A stretch of DNA of 7,928 nt, from positions 1 through 7,928 of the forward strand of contig CAIUGQ010000522.1 of the NCBI GenBank assembly GCA_903898725.1, written 5' to 3'. Under the pieces are notes generated by a model, which had not been told where the DNA came from, did no database searches, and saw only the letters and a list, made by a program, of their open reading frames with translations. Position numbers and translations under genes: made by a program. Source of the DNA: an uncultured Burkholderiales bacterium. Lineage in GTDB: Bacteria; Pseudomonadota; Gammaproteobacteria; Burkholderiales; Burkholderiaceae_E. Each line of letters begins with the position of its first letter. Position 1 is the first letter of the stretch. Of the stretch, positions 1 to 6,238 are shown piece by piece.

Positions 1-138
1 CATCGCCATCAGGCCGTAGGCGGCGTTCTCCGGAACGTGGGCCAGCGCGGCGGAGACCGTGGCGCCCGCTTCGGCCGCCCAGCGGCGCAGGCGAGCGGGC
101 AGGGCTGCGCGCGAGGGCGCGTCGACCGGTTCGATCAT
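1..138 (-). CDS. N-terminal fragment of a possible SulP-like permease
   Basis: Reading leftward from an ATG at 138, the frame stays open to the window edge, giving 46 residues that begin MIEPVDAPSRAALPARLRRW. A basic stretch (LRRW) is followed by a mildly hydrophobic segment (GATVSAALAHVPENAAYGLM) that looks like the first membrane helix of a transporter. The 'VPENAAYGLMAM' pattern resembles the early helix of SulP-type anion or related permeases, but this is recall of a pattern, not an alignment, and the family is uncertain. No good Shine-Dalgarno sequence precedes the ATG. The gene is divergent from the MFS transporter to its right, and the two share a 189-nt spacer with no convincing promoter. 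The rest of the gene lies outside the window. Confidence 0.5.
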   Translation of the reverse strand, partial: MIEPVDAPSRAALPARLRRWAAEAGATVSAALAHVPENAAYGLMAM

Positions 139-327
139 GTGCCCGGATCATAAGGGGCGCCGATCCGACCGGGCTCGCCTTCAACGGTGAGGTCGGCCTG
201 TCATGCGCCGGTAACACTTCGGGGGGTGGACTTGCCGGAGACGGCCACGACGTTCGAAATCCCCCGGTCGCCAGGACAAGGGTGCCCCGTGTCGCTTACC
301 GTGTCGGATCCTTCGACCGGACCCCCC

Positions 328-1506
328 ATGAACCGAAACCTCTGGCTCCTCGCCGTCCTGCAGGGCCTGTTCCTCACCAACAACGTCACCTTCATCGCGA
401 TCAACGGGCTGGTGGGCCTGTCGCTCGCCGCCTACGGCTGGATGGCGACCCTGCCGGTGATGGCCTACGTGGTGGGCGGGGCGCTCTGCACCGGTCCGGT
501 GGCCTGGACGCAGATGCGGTTCGGGCGCAAGACCAGCTTCCAGCTCGGACTCATGGTGGCGTTCGTCTCGGCGCTGCTGTGCGCGTACGCGGCGCACACG
601 CAGAACTTCTGGCTGCTGTGCTTCGCGACGCTGGTGGCCGGCTACTACCAGGCCAACGGTCAGCTCTACCGCTTCGCCGCCGCGGAGCTCGCCGCGCCGT
701 CGGTGCGCGAGAAGGCGGTCTCGCTGGTGATGGCGGGCGGTCTGCTCGGCGCGGTGCTCGGCCCGAACCTGGCCGCGCGCACGCGCGAGCTCGCCTCGCT
801 GCCCTTCGTCGGCGCCTACCTGGCCCTCGCGGTCGTGGCGGTGCTGGCGATGCTGCTGATGACCACGCTGCGATTCCCGCCGGTGCCCGAGCGCAAGGCG
901 GGTGCCTATGCCGGCCGCCCGCTCTCGCAGGTGATGCGCCAGCCGGTCTTCATCGTGGCCGCCGGCGCGAGCGCGCTGGGCTATGGCGTGATGAACCTGC
1001 TGATGGCGGCCACCCCGCTCGCGATGCAGCAGTGCGGGCTGCCCTTCTCCGATGCGGCCTTCGTGCTGGAGTGGCACGTGATCGGCATGTTCGCGCCCGG
1101 GTTCTTCACCGGCCACCTGATCCGTCGCTTCGGCGTGCTGAACATCATGGGCGTGGGCGTGGTGCTGAATCTCGTCTGCGTCGCGATCGCGCTGTCGGGC
1201 CAGGCGCTCCACCACTTCACGCTCGCGCTGTTCCTCCTCGGGGTGGGTTGGAACTTCCTGTTCACCGGGGGCACCACGCTGTCGCTCACCGCCTACACGC
1301 CGGAGGAGAAGGACCGTGCGCAGGGCGCGATCAACTTCCTGGTCTTCTCCACGATGGCGCTGACCTCGCTCAGCTCGGGGGTGCTGGTCAGCGCGCCGCA
1401 GGGCTGGAACTGGCTGAACCTCGGGTCGCTGCTGCCGGTGGTGGTGATCGGCGCCGGCATCGTGTGGCTGGCGCTGAGCCGGCGCGGGCAGGCCGCGTCG
1501 GCCTGA
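328..1506 (+). CDS. MFS (major facilitator superfamily) transporter
   Basis: This is a 392-residue inner-membrane protein of about 12 predicted helices, the usual MFS size. Visible marks include a motif-A-like loop after helix 2 (QMRFGRKTSF, residues 62-71), a motif-C-like glycine/proline helix 5 (GGLLGAVLGPNLA, 137-149) typical of MFS antiporters, and a second-half copy of the helix 2-3 loop (HLIRRFGVLNIM, 263-274). The substrate cannot be read from the sequence. Motif C hints at proton-coupled efflux of a small molecule. The ATG at 328 is chosen because the protein then begins directly with helix 1 (MNRNLWLLAV). An in-frame GTG at 289 has a better ribosome site (AGGACAAGG, 273-281) and would add 13 residues. 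The frame opens further upstream at a GTG at 187, but that leader is not protein-like. The gene is single, divergent from the left-edge gene and convergent with the thioredoxin gene. Confidence 0.88.
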   Translation: MNRNLWLLAVLQGLFLTNNVTFIAINGLVGLSLAAYGWMATLPVMAYVVGGALCTGPVAWTQMRFGRKTSFQLGLMVAFVSALLCAYAAHTQNFWLLCFATLVAGYYQANGQLYRFAAAELAAPSVREKAVSLVMAGGLLGAVLGPNLAARTRELASLPFVGAYLALAVVAVLAMLLMTTLRFPPVPERKAGAYAGRPLSQVMRQPVFIVAAGASALGYGVMNLLMAATPLAMQQCGLPFSDAAFVLEWHVIGMFAPGFFTGHLIRRFGVLNIMGVGVVLNLVCVAIALSGQALHHFTLALFLLGVGWNFLFTGGTTLSLTAYTPEEKDRAQGAINFLVFSTMALTSLSSGVLVSAPQGWNWLNLGSLLPVVVIGAGIVWLALSRRGQAASA

Positions 1507-1516
1507 AGGCGGGCGT

Positions 1517-1542
1517 CGTCGTGGCCGGCGTCGGCCGCGACG
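1517..1542. terminator. Hairpin between convergent genes, possible bidirectional terminator
   Basis: CGTCGTGGCC (1517-1526) pairs with GGCCGCGACG (1533-1542) around a 6-nt loop, giving a 10-bp stem with one G-T wobble. It sits in the 37-nt gap between the MFS stop and the thioredoxin stop, where both transcripts must end. No T-run follows on either strand, so it is not a canonical intrinsic terminator. In GC-rich bacteria such hairpins may stabilise 3' ends or assist Rho. Confidence 0.42.
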
Positions 1543-1543
1543 G

Positions 1544-1786
1544 TCAGCTCGATGCGGCAGCGAACCATTGTCCGACCTTCTCCCGGTTCGGCAGGCCGCC
1601 CGCGTGCACGACCTTGCCATCGATCACGACCGCAGGCGTGGCCATCACGCCGTAGCCGACGATCTCGCGCATGTCCTCGACCTTGGTGACCTTGACGGAC
1701 ACGGCGCGTTCGCGAGCGACGTCCTCGATGAGCTGAACGGTCCGCTTGCAGTTCGCGCAGCCGGGTCCCAGTACCTTGATGTCCAC
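1544..1786 (-). CDS. Small thioredoxin-fold redox protein (CxxC, TIGR00412-like)
   Basis: This is an 80-residue cytoplasmic protein with no signal peptide. It opens with a beta strand (MDIKVLGPG), then the redox site C10-A-N-C13. The cis-proline loop is MATPAVVIDG (P51), and the protein ends with GGLPNREKVGQWF, the usual layout of 'redox-active disulfide protein 2' minithioredoxins. These are about 75-80 residues long and are often encoded beside ArsP/DUF318 permeases, as here. The start is a GTG at 1786, chosen because a strong ribosome site (AGGAAGGA, 1791-1798) lies 4 nt upstream and the first strand begins at once. It follows the permease stop by 30 nt on the same strand, so the two are very likely one operon. 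A thiol-disulfide or metal/metalloid-handling role with the permease is inferred. The true substrate is unknown. Confidence 0.87.
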   Translation of the reverse strand: MDIKVLGPGCANCKRTVQLIEDVARERAVSVKVTKVEDMREIVGYGVMATPAVVIDGKVVHAGGLPNREKVGQWFAAASS

Positions 1787-1790
1787 GTTG

Positions 1791-1798
1791 TCCTTCCT
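1791..1798 (-). promoter_or_regulatory. Shine-Dalgarno site that fixes the GTG start of the thioredoxin gene
   Basis: On the minus strand the sequence reads AGGAAGGA, 4 nt before the GTG at 1786. It lies between the permease stop and the thioredoxin start, and is the best-matching ribosome site in this part of the window. It justifies the non-ATG start and suggests that the second cistron is translated independently and efficiently. Confidence 0.7.
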
Positions 1799-1816
1799 CG
1801 AAGCAGAGGGACCGAC

Positions 1817-2917
1817 TCAGCCGAGGGCCGGGCCGATCGCGTTGAACAGATAGCCGATGATCACGATGCCGACGGTGACGAGACCGAAGAACAGCGCGAG
1901 CAGCGGCGCCTTCACGACCCGCTTGAGCATGATCAGGGACGGCAGCGACAGTGCGGTCACGGCCATCATGAACGCGAGCGCGGTACCGAGCCCGACGCCC
2001 TTGGCGACGAGCGCTTGCGCGATCGGCAGCGTCCCGAAGATGTCCGCGTACATCGGAATCCCGATCGCCGTGGCGACGAGCACCGCCCACCACCGGTCTT
2101 GCCCGAGCGTGGCCGCGACCCACGTCGCCGGGATCCAGTTGTGGATCGCCGCGCCGATGCCGACGCCCGCGAGCACGTACGGCCAGACGCGACGCACGAT
2201 GTCGAGCACCTGGTCGCGTGCATACGCCATGCGCTCGCTGCGGGTCAGGCGCTGCGCCTGCGCGGCCGACACCGGCGCCGCGAACACGAACGGCTCGATG
2301 TGCCGCTCCATCCGCAGGCGTCCGATCAGCAGTCCGCCGACGATGGCGAGCAGCAGCCCGACGACCACGTAGGCGAGCGCCACCGTCCAGTTGAAGATGC
2401 TCGCCAGCAGGATCACCGACGCGAGGTCGACCAGCGGCGACGAGATCAGGAACGCGAAGGTGACGCCCAGCGGCAGGCCGGCGCTGGTGAATCCGATGAA
2501 CAGCGGGATCGACGAGCACGAGCAGAATGGCGTCAGCGTGCCGAGCAGTGCGGCGGCCACGCTGCCCGACACGCCGGTGTAGCGGCCCAGGATGTCCCGG
2601 GTGCGCTCGGGCGGGAAGTGGCTCTGCACGTACGACACGCAGAAGATCAGCGCCGACAGCAGCACGAAGATCTTGATCACGTCATACACGAAGAAGTGGA
2701 GGCTGCCGCCCAGCGGGTCGGCGACCGACAGCCCGAGGCCGCCTTCGACGAGCAACCGCACCAGCGTCGACAGCCAGTCCATCCGGAGCAGCTGTGCGTT
2801 CGCCCACGACAGGACCGGCAGCCCGGCGCGCTCCATCGCCCACAGGGCGGCCAGGCCGGCGAGGATCCAGGGCCAGCGGGGCGGCGAGTGCCTGACGGCT
2901 GAGTCGGCGGGGGTCAT
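1817..2917 (-). CDS. ArsP/DUF318-type permease (COG0701 family)
   Basis: This is a 366-residue polytopic inner-membrane protein of the permease family that includes the trivalent organoarsenical exporter ArsP. The diagnostic segment is GTLTPFCSCSSIPLFIGF with the C132-S-C134-S-S-I-P core. A second-half counterpart, GIPMYADIFGTLPIAQAL (286-303), follows. About eight to nine helices are visible, for example near 16-36, 75-97, 119-145, 175-200, 275-295, 308-330 and 336-360. A charged cytoplasmic loop at about 198-245 separates the halves. The ATG at 2917 is chosen because the protein then has a short leader before helix 1. An in-frame ATG at 2980 would add 21 residues of arginine-rich, less conserved-looking sequence. 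Neither start has a strong ribosome site. The open frame runs on to 3871 antisense to the lipoprotein gene, but that extension is spurious. The thioredoxin gene follows in the same operon. No ArsR regulator or arsenic gene is visible nearby, so metalloid efflux is only a family-based guess. Confidence 0.87.
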   Translation of the reverse strand: MTPADSAVRHSPPRWPWILAGLAALWAMERAGLPVLSWANAQLLRMDWLSTLVRLLVEGGLGLSVADPLGGSLHFFVYDVIKIFVLLSALIFCVSYVQSHFPPERTRDILGRYTGVSGSVAAALLGTLTPFCSCSSIPLFIGFTSAGLPLGVTFAFLISSPLVDLASVILLASIFNWTVALAYVVVGLLLAIVGGLLIGRLRMERHIEPFVFAAPVSAAQAQRLTRSERMAYARDQVLDIVRRVWPYVLAGVGIGAAIHNWIPATWVAATLGQDRWWAVLVATAIGIPMYADIFGTLPIAQALVAKGVGLGTALAFMMAVTALSLPSLIMLKRVVKAPLLALFFGLVTVGIVIIGYLFNAIGPALG

Positions 2918-3042
2918 CGAGGGCTGCCTGGGCGGGTCGGTGCGCCGGATGGGCGCACGGCGTGTATCGACCTCCAGCATGGGCGCGATGGCGCGCGCCG
3001 CGACCCGCCTGCGTGCGCACGGCCGCACTGCGGCTTGAGGTG

Positions 3043-3066
3043 GGACAAGGAATTGGTAGGACAAGG
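3043..3066. repeat. Direct repeat GGACAAGG in a divergent promoter region
   Basis: GGACAAGG occurs at 3043-3050 and again at 3059-3066, a period of 16 nt, around the locally AT-rich AATTGGTA. It lies in the 276-nt spacer between the divergent permease and lipoprotein genes. Tandem sites near this spacing can be operators or iterons. The copies are short and no regulator is encoded nearby, so function is unproven. I see no clear sigma-70 promoter in the rest of this spacer. Confidence 0.35.
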
Positions 3067-3181
3067 CATCGGCGGGGCGGCATCGGTCGGGCGACGGCCC
3101 GTCGAGGCGGTGGCATCGTCCGCTGCAGCGATCGGCCCGCGCGGCGTAAGCTCGGCCGGGCCCGGAATCGAGACCGGGTTC

Positions 3182-3190
3182 GGGGAGAGG
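3182..3190 (+). promoter_or_regulatory. Shine-Dalgarno site deciding the lipoprotein start
   Basis: GGGGAGAGG at 3182-3190 lies just before the GTG at 3194. It favours that codon over the upstream ATG at 3035, whose leader would bury the signal peptide. Confidence 0.6.
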
Positions 3191-3193
3191 TGG

Positions 3194-4006
3194 GTGATCG
3201 ACGTGCAGGCTCGGATCGGCAGCGCCGCCCGGCGAGGCCCGGCGCTCCTGGCGCTCGTGGCGCTGATCGCCGTCGCGCTGTCGGGATGCGGCGCGCTCCA
3301 CGGTGCCAGGATGGCCATCCCGGGGCTGTCGGGCCTCGACGAAGTCCATCCGCGTCTCTACGTCGAGCCGTCGATGTCGTCCGCGCAGCGGCAGGCGGTG
3401 CAGCGCGAGATCGAGCTCGGCCGGGCCGCGGTCGAGGCCTTCTGGGGCGGCATCACGACGGCGCCCTACTTCGTCGCCTGCGTGACGACCGACTGCGACG
3501 TCCGATTCGGTTCCTACGGGCAGCGCGCGGCCGCCTACGGCGACATCGCGATCCGGCTGTCGCCGCGGGGCATGACGGCCTCGCTGATCGCGCACGAGTG
3601 GTCGCACGCCGAGCTGTACCGGCGCAGCGGCGGCCTGTGGCAGGCCCGCCGAATCCCCCGTTGGTTCGACGAAGGCGTGGCGGTCGTGGTGGCGAACGAG
3701 CCCCGCCACTCTGAAGCGAACTGGGCCGAGATCCGCCGGCTGAACCTGCCGGCGCCTTCGCTGGCGATGCTCGTCACCTTCGGCGACTGGGGCGCCGCGA
3801 TGCGCGCGTTCGGCGAGACGGCGGGCGATGTTCCGGGCAACCGGCACGTGGTGTACACCGTGGCCGGGCACGCGGTCAGGGCCTTCCTCGCCTGTGCCGG
3901 GCCCGGCGGCGTCGTCGCCGTGCTGGACGCGGTGCGAGCCGGTGCGACGTTCGACGAGGCCTACGCACGGGTCGGCGGCGGCTGCGCGATGCAGCAGCGC
4001 GAGTAG
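3194..4006 (+). CDS. Putative zinc metalloprotease lipoprotein (HExxH...E, gluzincin type)
   Basis: From a GTG at 3194 the product is 270 residues. Basic residues (RIGSAARRG) precede a hydrophobic stretch (ALLALVALIAVA) and the lipobox L-S-G-C with the lipidated cysteine at C32, so it should be a membrane-anchored lipoprotein. Glycine at +2 gives no inner-membrane retention signal, so the outer membrane is favoured. The mature part contains H134-E-W-S-H138 and, 22 residues further on, RIPRWFDEGVAV with E160. This is the HExxH plus downstream E arrangement of MA-clan (gluzincin) peptidases. Four mature cysteines (C96, C101, C234, C264) could form disulfides in the periplasm. The frame opens at 3035, but the GTG at 3194 places the signal peptide at the N-terminus and has a ribosome site. 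It is a single gene, divergent from the permease and convergent with the RIO kinase. Peptidase activity is inferred from the motif and the substrate is unknown. Confidence 0.82.
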   Translation: MIDVQARIGSAARRGPALLALVALIAVALSGCGALHGARMAIPGLSGLDEVHPRLYVEPSMSSAQRQAVQREIELGRAAVEAFWGGITTAPYFVACVTTDCDVRFGSYGQRAAAYGDIAIRLSPRGMTASLIAHEWSHAELYRRSGGLWQARRIPRWFDEGVAVVVANEPRHSEANWAEIRRLNLPAPSLAMLVTFGDWGAAMRAFGETAGDVPGNRHVVYTVAGHAVRAFLACAGPGGVVAVLDAVRAGATFDEAYARVGGGCAMQQRE

Positions 4007-4030
4007 CGACCCGCGATCGGCCCCGCCGGC

Positions 4031-4897
4031 TCAGTCCGCCTCGGCCATCCGCTGGCGCTTGGCCTCGTCCTCGAGCTGCGCGTCCTGGATCTCGCGCATC
4101 ACCGACACCAGGTCGACGTTGCCCTCGTCCGGCACGAAGCGGCCGGTGAGCACCGTCTCGTTCGTCAGCAGCCCGCGCCGATACAGGTCCCAGATCTCGG
4201 CGCCGTACTCGGTCTTCAGCAGCTCCGGCGCGAAGCGCCCGAAGAAGCCGCGCAGGTTCGCGACATCGCGCAGCAGCATGCGGCTCGCATGGTTGTTGCC
4301 GGCGGCATCCACCGCCTGCGGCAGGTCGATGATCACCGGGCCGTCGGCGGCCAGCAGGATGTTGAACTCGGAGAGGTCGCCGTGCACGACGCCGGCGACG
4401 AGCATCCGCACCACCTCGGCGAGCAGCGACGCATGGTGCAGGCGCGCGTCCTCCTCGCTGAAGATCACGTCGTTGAGCCTCGGCGCGGCGTTGCCCTCGG
4501 CGTCGGCGACGAGCTCCATCAGCAGCACGCCATCGAGGAAGTTGTACGGCCGCGGCACGCGCACGCCCGCGGCGGCCAGGCGGTGCAGCGCATCGACCTC
4601 GGCGCTCTGCCACGCGGCCTCTTGCGCCTGACGGCCGAAGCGCGTGCCCTTGGCCATCGCGCGGGCCTGGCGCGTGTTCTTCACGCGGCGGTTCTCGGTG
4701 TAGTCGACGGCCTGCCGGAAGCTGCGGTGCGTCGCCTCCTTGTAGACCTTCGCGCAGCGGACGTCGTCGCCGCAGCGCACGACGTAGACGGTGGCTTCCT
4801 TGCCGCTGGTGAGCTGGCGGACGACGTCGTCGACGAGTCCTTCCTCGATCAGGGGAAGCAGGCGTTTCGGGGGCTTCATCCCCGTAGTGTGCGCCAC
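4031..4897 (-). CDS. RIO-type serine/threonine protein kinase
   Basis: This is a 288-residue cytoplasmic kinase of the RIO family. The ATP-binding stretch is LTSGKEATVYVV (29-40), with the nucleotide-binding lysine in CAKVYK (K50). The catalytic loop is V-H172-G-D174-L-S-E-F-N179, the RIO form of the kinase loop, and the metal-binding segment is IIDLPQAV (D191). All catalytic residues expected of an active RIO kinase are present. An acidic, basic-ended C-terminal tail (about 260-288) follows the fold. The GTG at 4897 is chosen because GGGAGG (4909-4914) lies 11 nt upstream, overlapping the end of the rod-like gene. An ATG at 4879 would remove six residues without harm. The spacing of 19 nt from the preceding stop implies co-transcription from the FliA-like promoter. 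Eukaryotic and archaeal RIO kinases act in ribosome maturation; the bacterial role is not established. Confidence 0.92.
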   Translation of the reverse strand: MAHTTGMKPPKRLLPLIEEGLVDDVVRQLTSGKEATVYVVRCGDDVRCAKVYKEATHRSFRQAVDYTENRRVKNTRQARAMAKGTRFGRQAQEAAWQSAEVDALHRLAAAGVRVPRPYNFLDGVLLMELVADAEGNAAPRLNDVIFSEEDARLHHASLLAEVVRMLVAGVVHGDLSEFNILLAADGPVIIDLPQAVDAAGNNHASRMLLRDVANLRGFFGRFAPELLKTEYGAEIWDLYRRGLLTNETVLTGRFVPDEGNVDLVSVMREIQDAQLEDEAKRQRMAEAD

Positions 4898-4916
4898 CCG
4901 CGGCGGCGCCTCCCGC

Positions 4917-5249
4917 TCAGCGCAGGTTCAGCACCGCGTCGAGCGACTCGTTCTGACGGCGGATGGCCTGCAGGTTGGCGAGCGCGGCGTTGCTCGCGCC
5001 GATCATGTCGACCATCGCGCGCGGCAGGTCCGGGTCTTCGGCGACCGGTTGCGCGATGGCGGCGGGCTGCGGCTGCGCGGGCGGCTGGGGGGCCGCGGCC
5101 GGGGGCTGCGCGGGGCCGGCCGTGCCGCCCGACGGGGCCGCGACGGGCTGGCCGACCCGCTGCGCGGAGGCGCGCGCGATGTCGAACGCCGCGGCATCGA
5201 GGCGCCGCGTGGCGGCATTCAGGCCCGAGACACTGATCGTCATGGACAT
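4917..5249 (-). CDS. Mini flagellar rod-like protein (terminal D0 helices joined by a Pro/Ala linker)
   Basis: This is a 110-residue protein. Its N-terminus, TISVSGLNAATRRLDAAAFDIARAS (4-28), resembles the start of flagellar rod and hook proteins (FlgB, FlgC, FlgG type). Its C-terminus, MVDMIGASNAALANLQAIRRQNESLDAVLNLR (79-110), resembles the closing coiled-coil helix of the same family, whose members often end in '...MLDTLLNL'. Between them lies a low-complexity linker rich in proline, alanine and glutamine (about 34-70) instead of a folded domain. The asparagine-rich rod signature after the first helix (ANNxAN...T) is degraded here to AAFDIARAS. The ATG at 5249 is supported by GGAGAAG (5253-5259). 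Met-3 is an alternative start. A FliA-type promoter lies immediately upstream and the RIO kinase follows 19 nt downstream. It may be an accessory axial or capping protein, or a non-structural partner. The function is not known. Confidence 0.75.
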   Translation of the reverse strand: MSMTISVSGLNAATRRLDAAAFDIARASAQRVGQPVAAPSGGTAGPAQPPAAAPQPPAQPQPAAIAQPVAEDPDLPRAMVDMIGASNAALANLQAIRRQNESLDAVLNLR

Positions 5250-5270
5250 GCGCTTCTCCGGTTGATTCGG

Positions 5271-5297
5271 TTATCGACCGGAAATCGGGGCACTTGA
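5271..5297 (-). promoter_or_regulatory. Sigma-28 (FliA) type promoter
   Basis: On the minus strand the sequence reads TCAA (5297-5294), 15 nt, then GTCGATAA (5278-5271). The enterobacterial FliA consensus is TAAA-N15-GCCGATAA, so spacing is exact, the -10 matches 7 of 8 and the -35 core 3 of 4. The extended -35 TCAAGTGC matches TAAAGTTT at 5 of 8. Transcription would start near 5264, about 15 nt before the ATG at 5249, leaving room for the GGAGAAG ribosome site. The downstream gene is flagellar-like, which supports the assignment independently. Confidence 0.78.
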
Positions 5298-5370
5298 GGA
5301 CCGTCCGTCGGCCCGGATCGACCGTTCGTGCGGGCTCGGGTCCGGACGACCCTGCGACGCACCGCCCGGA

Positions 5371-6099
5371 TCAGCGTGCGGCGAGCGCGGCGTCGAGCGC
5401 GTGCAGGTCCTCGAAGCACCCGTGCGCGTGCTCGCCGCAGGCGTCGGCGGGGTGGCGGTGCGCGAACTGCGGGCGGCGCAGCCAGGCGGCCTGCAGCCCG
5501 GCCCGGCGCGCGGCGACGACGTCGAGCTCGGGGTCGTCGCCGATGTGCAGGGTGGCCTCGGGTTCGACGCCGGCCAGGCGGCAGGCTTCGTGGAAGAGGC
5601 GGGGGTCGGGCTTGGCGCAGCCGAACACATGGGCGTTCACCGCCGCCGAGAAGTAGCGGCCGAGCCCCACGCGTTCGACGTCGGCGTTGCCGTTGGTGAC
5701 GGCGACCAGCCGATAGCGGCCCGCCCAGCGCTCGAGCACGGGCAGCACGTCGTCGAAGAAGGTCACGCGCTGGCGCGCGGCGAGGAAGACTTCGAAGGCA
5801 TCGTCGGCGAGGCGCGGATCGTCGCCGAACTCGGTCATCGCGTGTCTGAGGCTCTCGCGGCGCAGCCAGCTCATGTCGTGCGCACGACCGGGGTGCTCGG
5901 CGACGAGCCGGCGGCGGATCGCGGCGCGGACCTCGGCGTCGAGGCGCGCGGCGGTGGCGGGCGTGTGCTCGGCGAGCCAGCCGCCGAGCACCCGTTCGGC
6001 CTCGACGAGGGTCGGCGCGACGGCCCACAAGGTGTCGTCGAGGTCGAGGGTGATGGCGCGCGGGGGCGGCGCGACGCGGGCGAGGGGCAGGCCGGACAT
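5371..6099 (-). CDS. HAD-superfamily hydrolase (YigB-like phosphatase)
   Basis: This is a 242-residue cytoplasmic hydrolase of HAD subfamily IA. Motif I is ITLDLDDTLW with nucleophile D19 and acid D21. Motif II is AVTNGN (T135). Motif III is the lysine in GCAKPDPRLF (K163). Motif IV is HIGDDPELDV (D188, D189, with D193). Residues about 25-120 form the helical cap that sets substrate choice. The overall layout resembles YigB-type phosphatases that act on FMN and sugar phosphates, but the natural substrate cannot be read from sequence. The ATG at 6099 has no clear ribosome site, and the short leader before motif I makes it the natural choice. It ends 121 nt before the rod-like gene. That gene has its own FliA-type promoter, so the HAD gene is probably a separate transcription unit. 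It is divergent from the small membrane protein gene. Confidence 0.9.
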   Translation of the reverse strand: MSGLPLARVAPPPRAITLDLDDTLWAVAPTLVEAERVLGGWLAEHTPATAARLDAEVRAAIRRRLVAEHPGRAHDMSWLRRESLRHAMTEFGDDPRLADDAFEVFLAARQRVTFFDDVLPVLERWAGRYRLVAVTNGNADVERVGLGRYFSAAVNAHVFGCAKPDPRLFHEACRLAGVEPEATLHIGDDPELDVVAARRAGLQAAWLRRPQFAHRHPADACGEHAHGCFEDLHALDAALAAR

Positions 6100-6175
6100 G
6101 GACGGATGTTAGCGCCGCGGCGCACGGACCGTTCGTCGCGGCCAGGGCGCTGCTCGGTCCGACGGCACCTCGGGA

Positions 6176-6191
6176 TGTGACTTTTCTCACG
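6176..6191. promoter_or_regulatory. CRP-like palindromic operator
   Basis: TGTGA-CTTTTC-TCACG matches the CRP consensus TGTGA-N6-TCACA at 9 of 10 half-site bases. It lies in the 139-nt spacer between the divergent HAD and small membrane protein genes, 48 nt before the latter's ATG. The central pyrimidine run stands out in this GC-rich context. No matching -10 element was found, so which gene it would control, and whether it does, are unknown. Confidence 0.42.
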
Positions 6192-6225
6192 CTCCGAGGC
6201 CGGGCGCGGGGCTCGAATGCGCCTC

Positions 6226-6233
6226 AGAGGTGA
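6226..6233 (+). promoter_or_regulatory. Shine-Dalgarno site deciding the small membrane protein start
   Basis: AGAGGTGA matches the extended anti-Shine-Dalgarno complement (GGAGGTGA) and sits 5 nt before the ATG at 6239. It overlaps the competing in-frame GTG at 6230, which argues for the ATG. Confidence 0.65.
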
Positions 6234-6238
6234 CCGAC

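Noticed and set aside
219..267. CGGGGG ... CCCCCG inverted repeat in the left divergent spacer
   Set aside because: Six pairs separated by more than 30 nt of homopolymer-like sequence. Not distinguishable from composition bias.
181..1620. 479-codon open frame antisense to the MFS gene
   Set aside because: Its product is rich in Arg, His, Gln and Gly with low-complexity runs and no membrane or domain pattern. The opposite strand encodes a clear MFS protein, so this is a high-GC shadow frame.
1568..2902. Long plus-strand frame opposite the thioredoxin and permease genes
   Set aside because: The product is dominated by Arg, Asp, His and Gln with no recognisable domain, the mirror of hydrophobic codons on the other strand.
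2918..3871. N-terminal extension of the permease frame to 684 codons
   Set aside because: The added part is arginine- and proline-rich and runs antisense to the lipoprotein gene. The permease itself is complete from 2917.
4289..5236. Plus-strand frame opposite the RIO kinase and rod-like genes
   Set aside because: Low-complexity Arg/Ala-rich translation crossing two well-supported minus-strand genes. No ribosome site.
5338..5352. GGGTC-CGGAC-GACCC hairpin after the HAD stop
   Set aside because: A 5-bp stem without a T-run is too weak to call a terminator.
5319..6136. GACCGTTCGT occurring on both sides of the HAD gene (about 5320 and 6127)
   Set aside because: Only 10 nt are shared, with diverging flanks. 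Such short GC-rich repeats are expected by chance and there is no sign of a mobile element.
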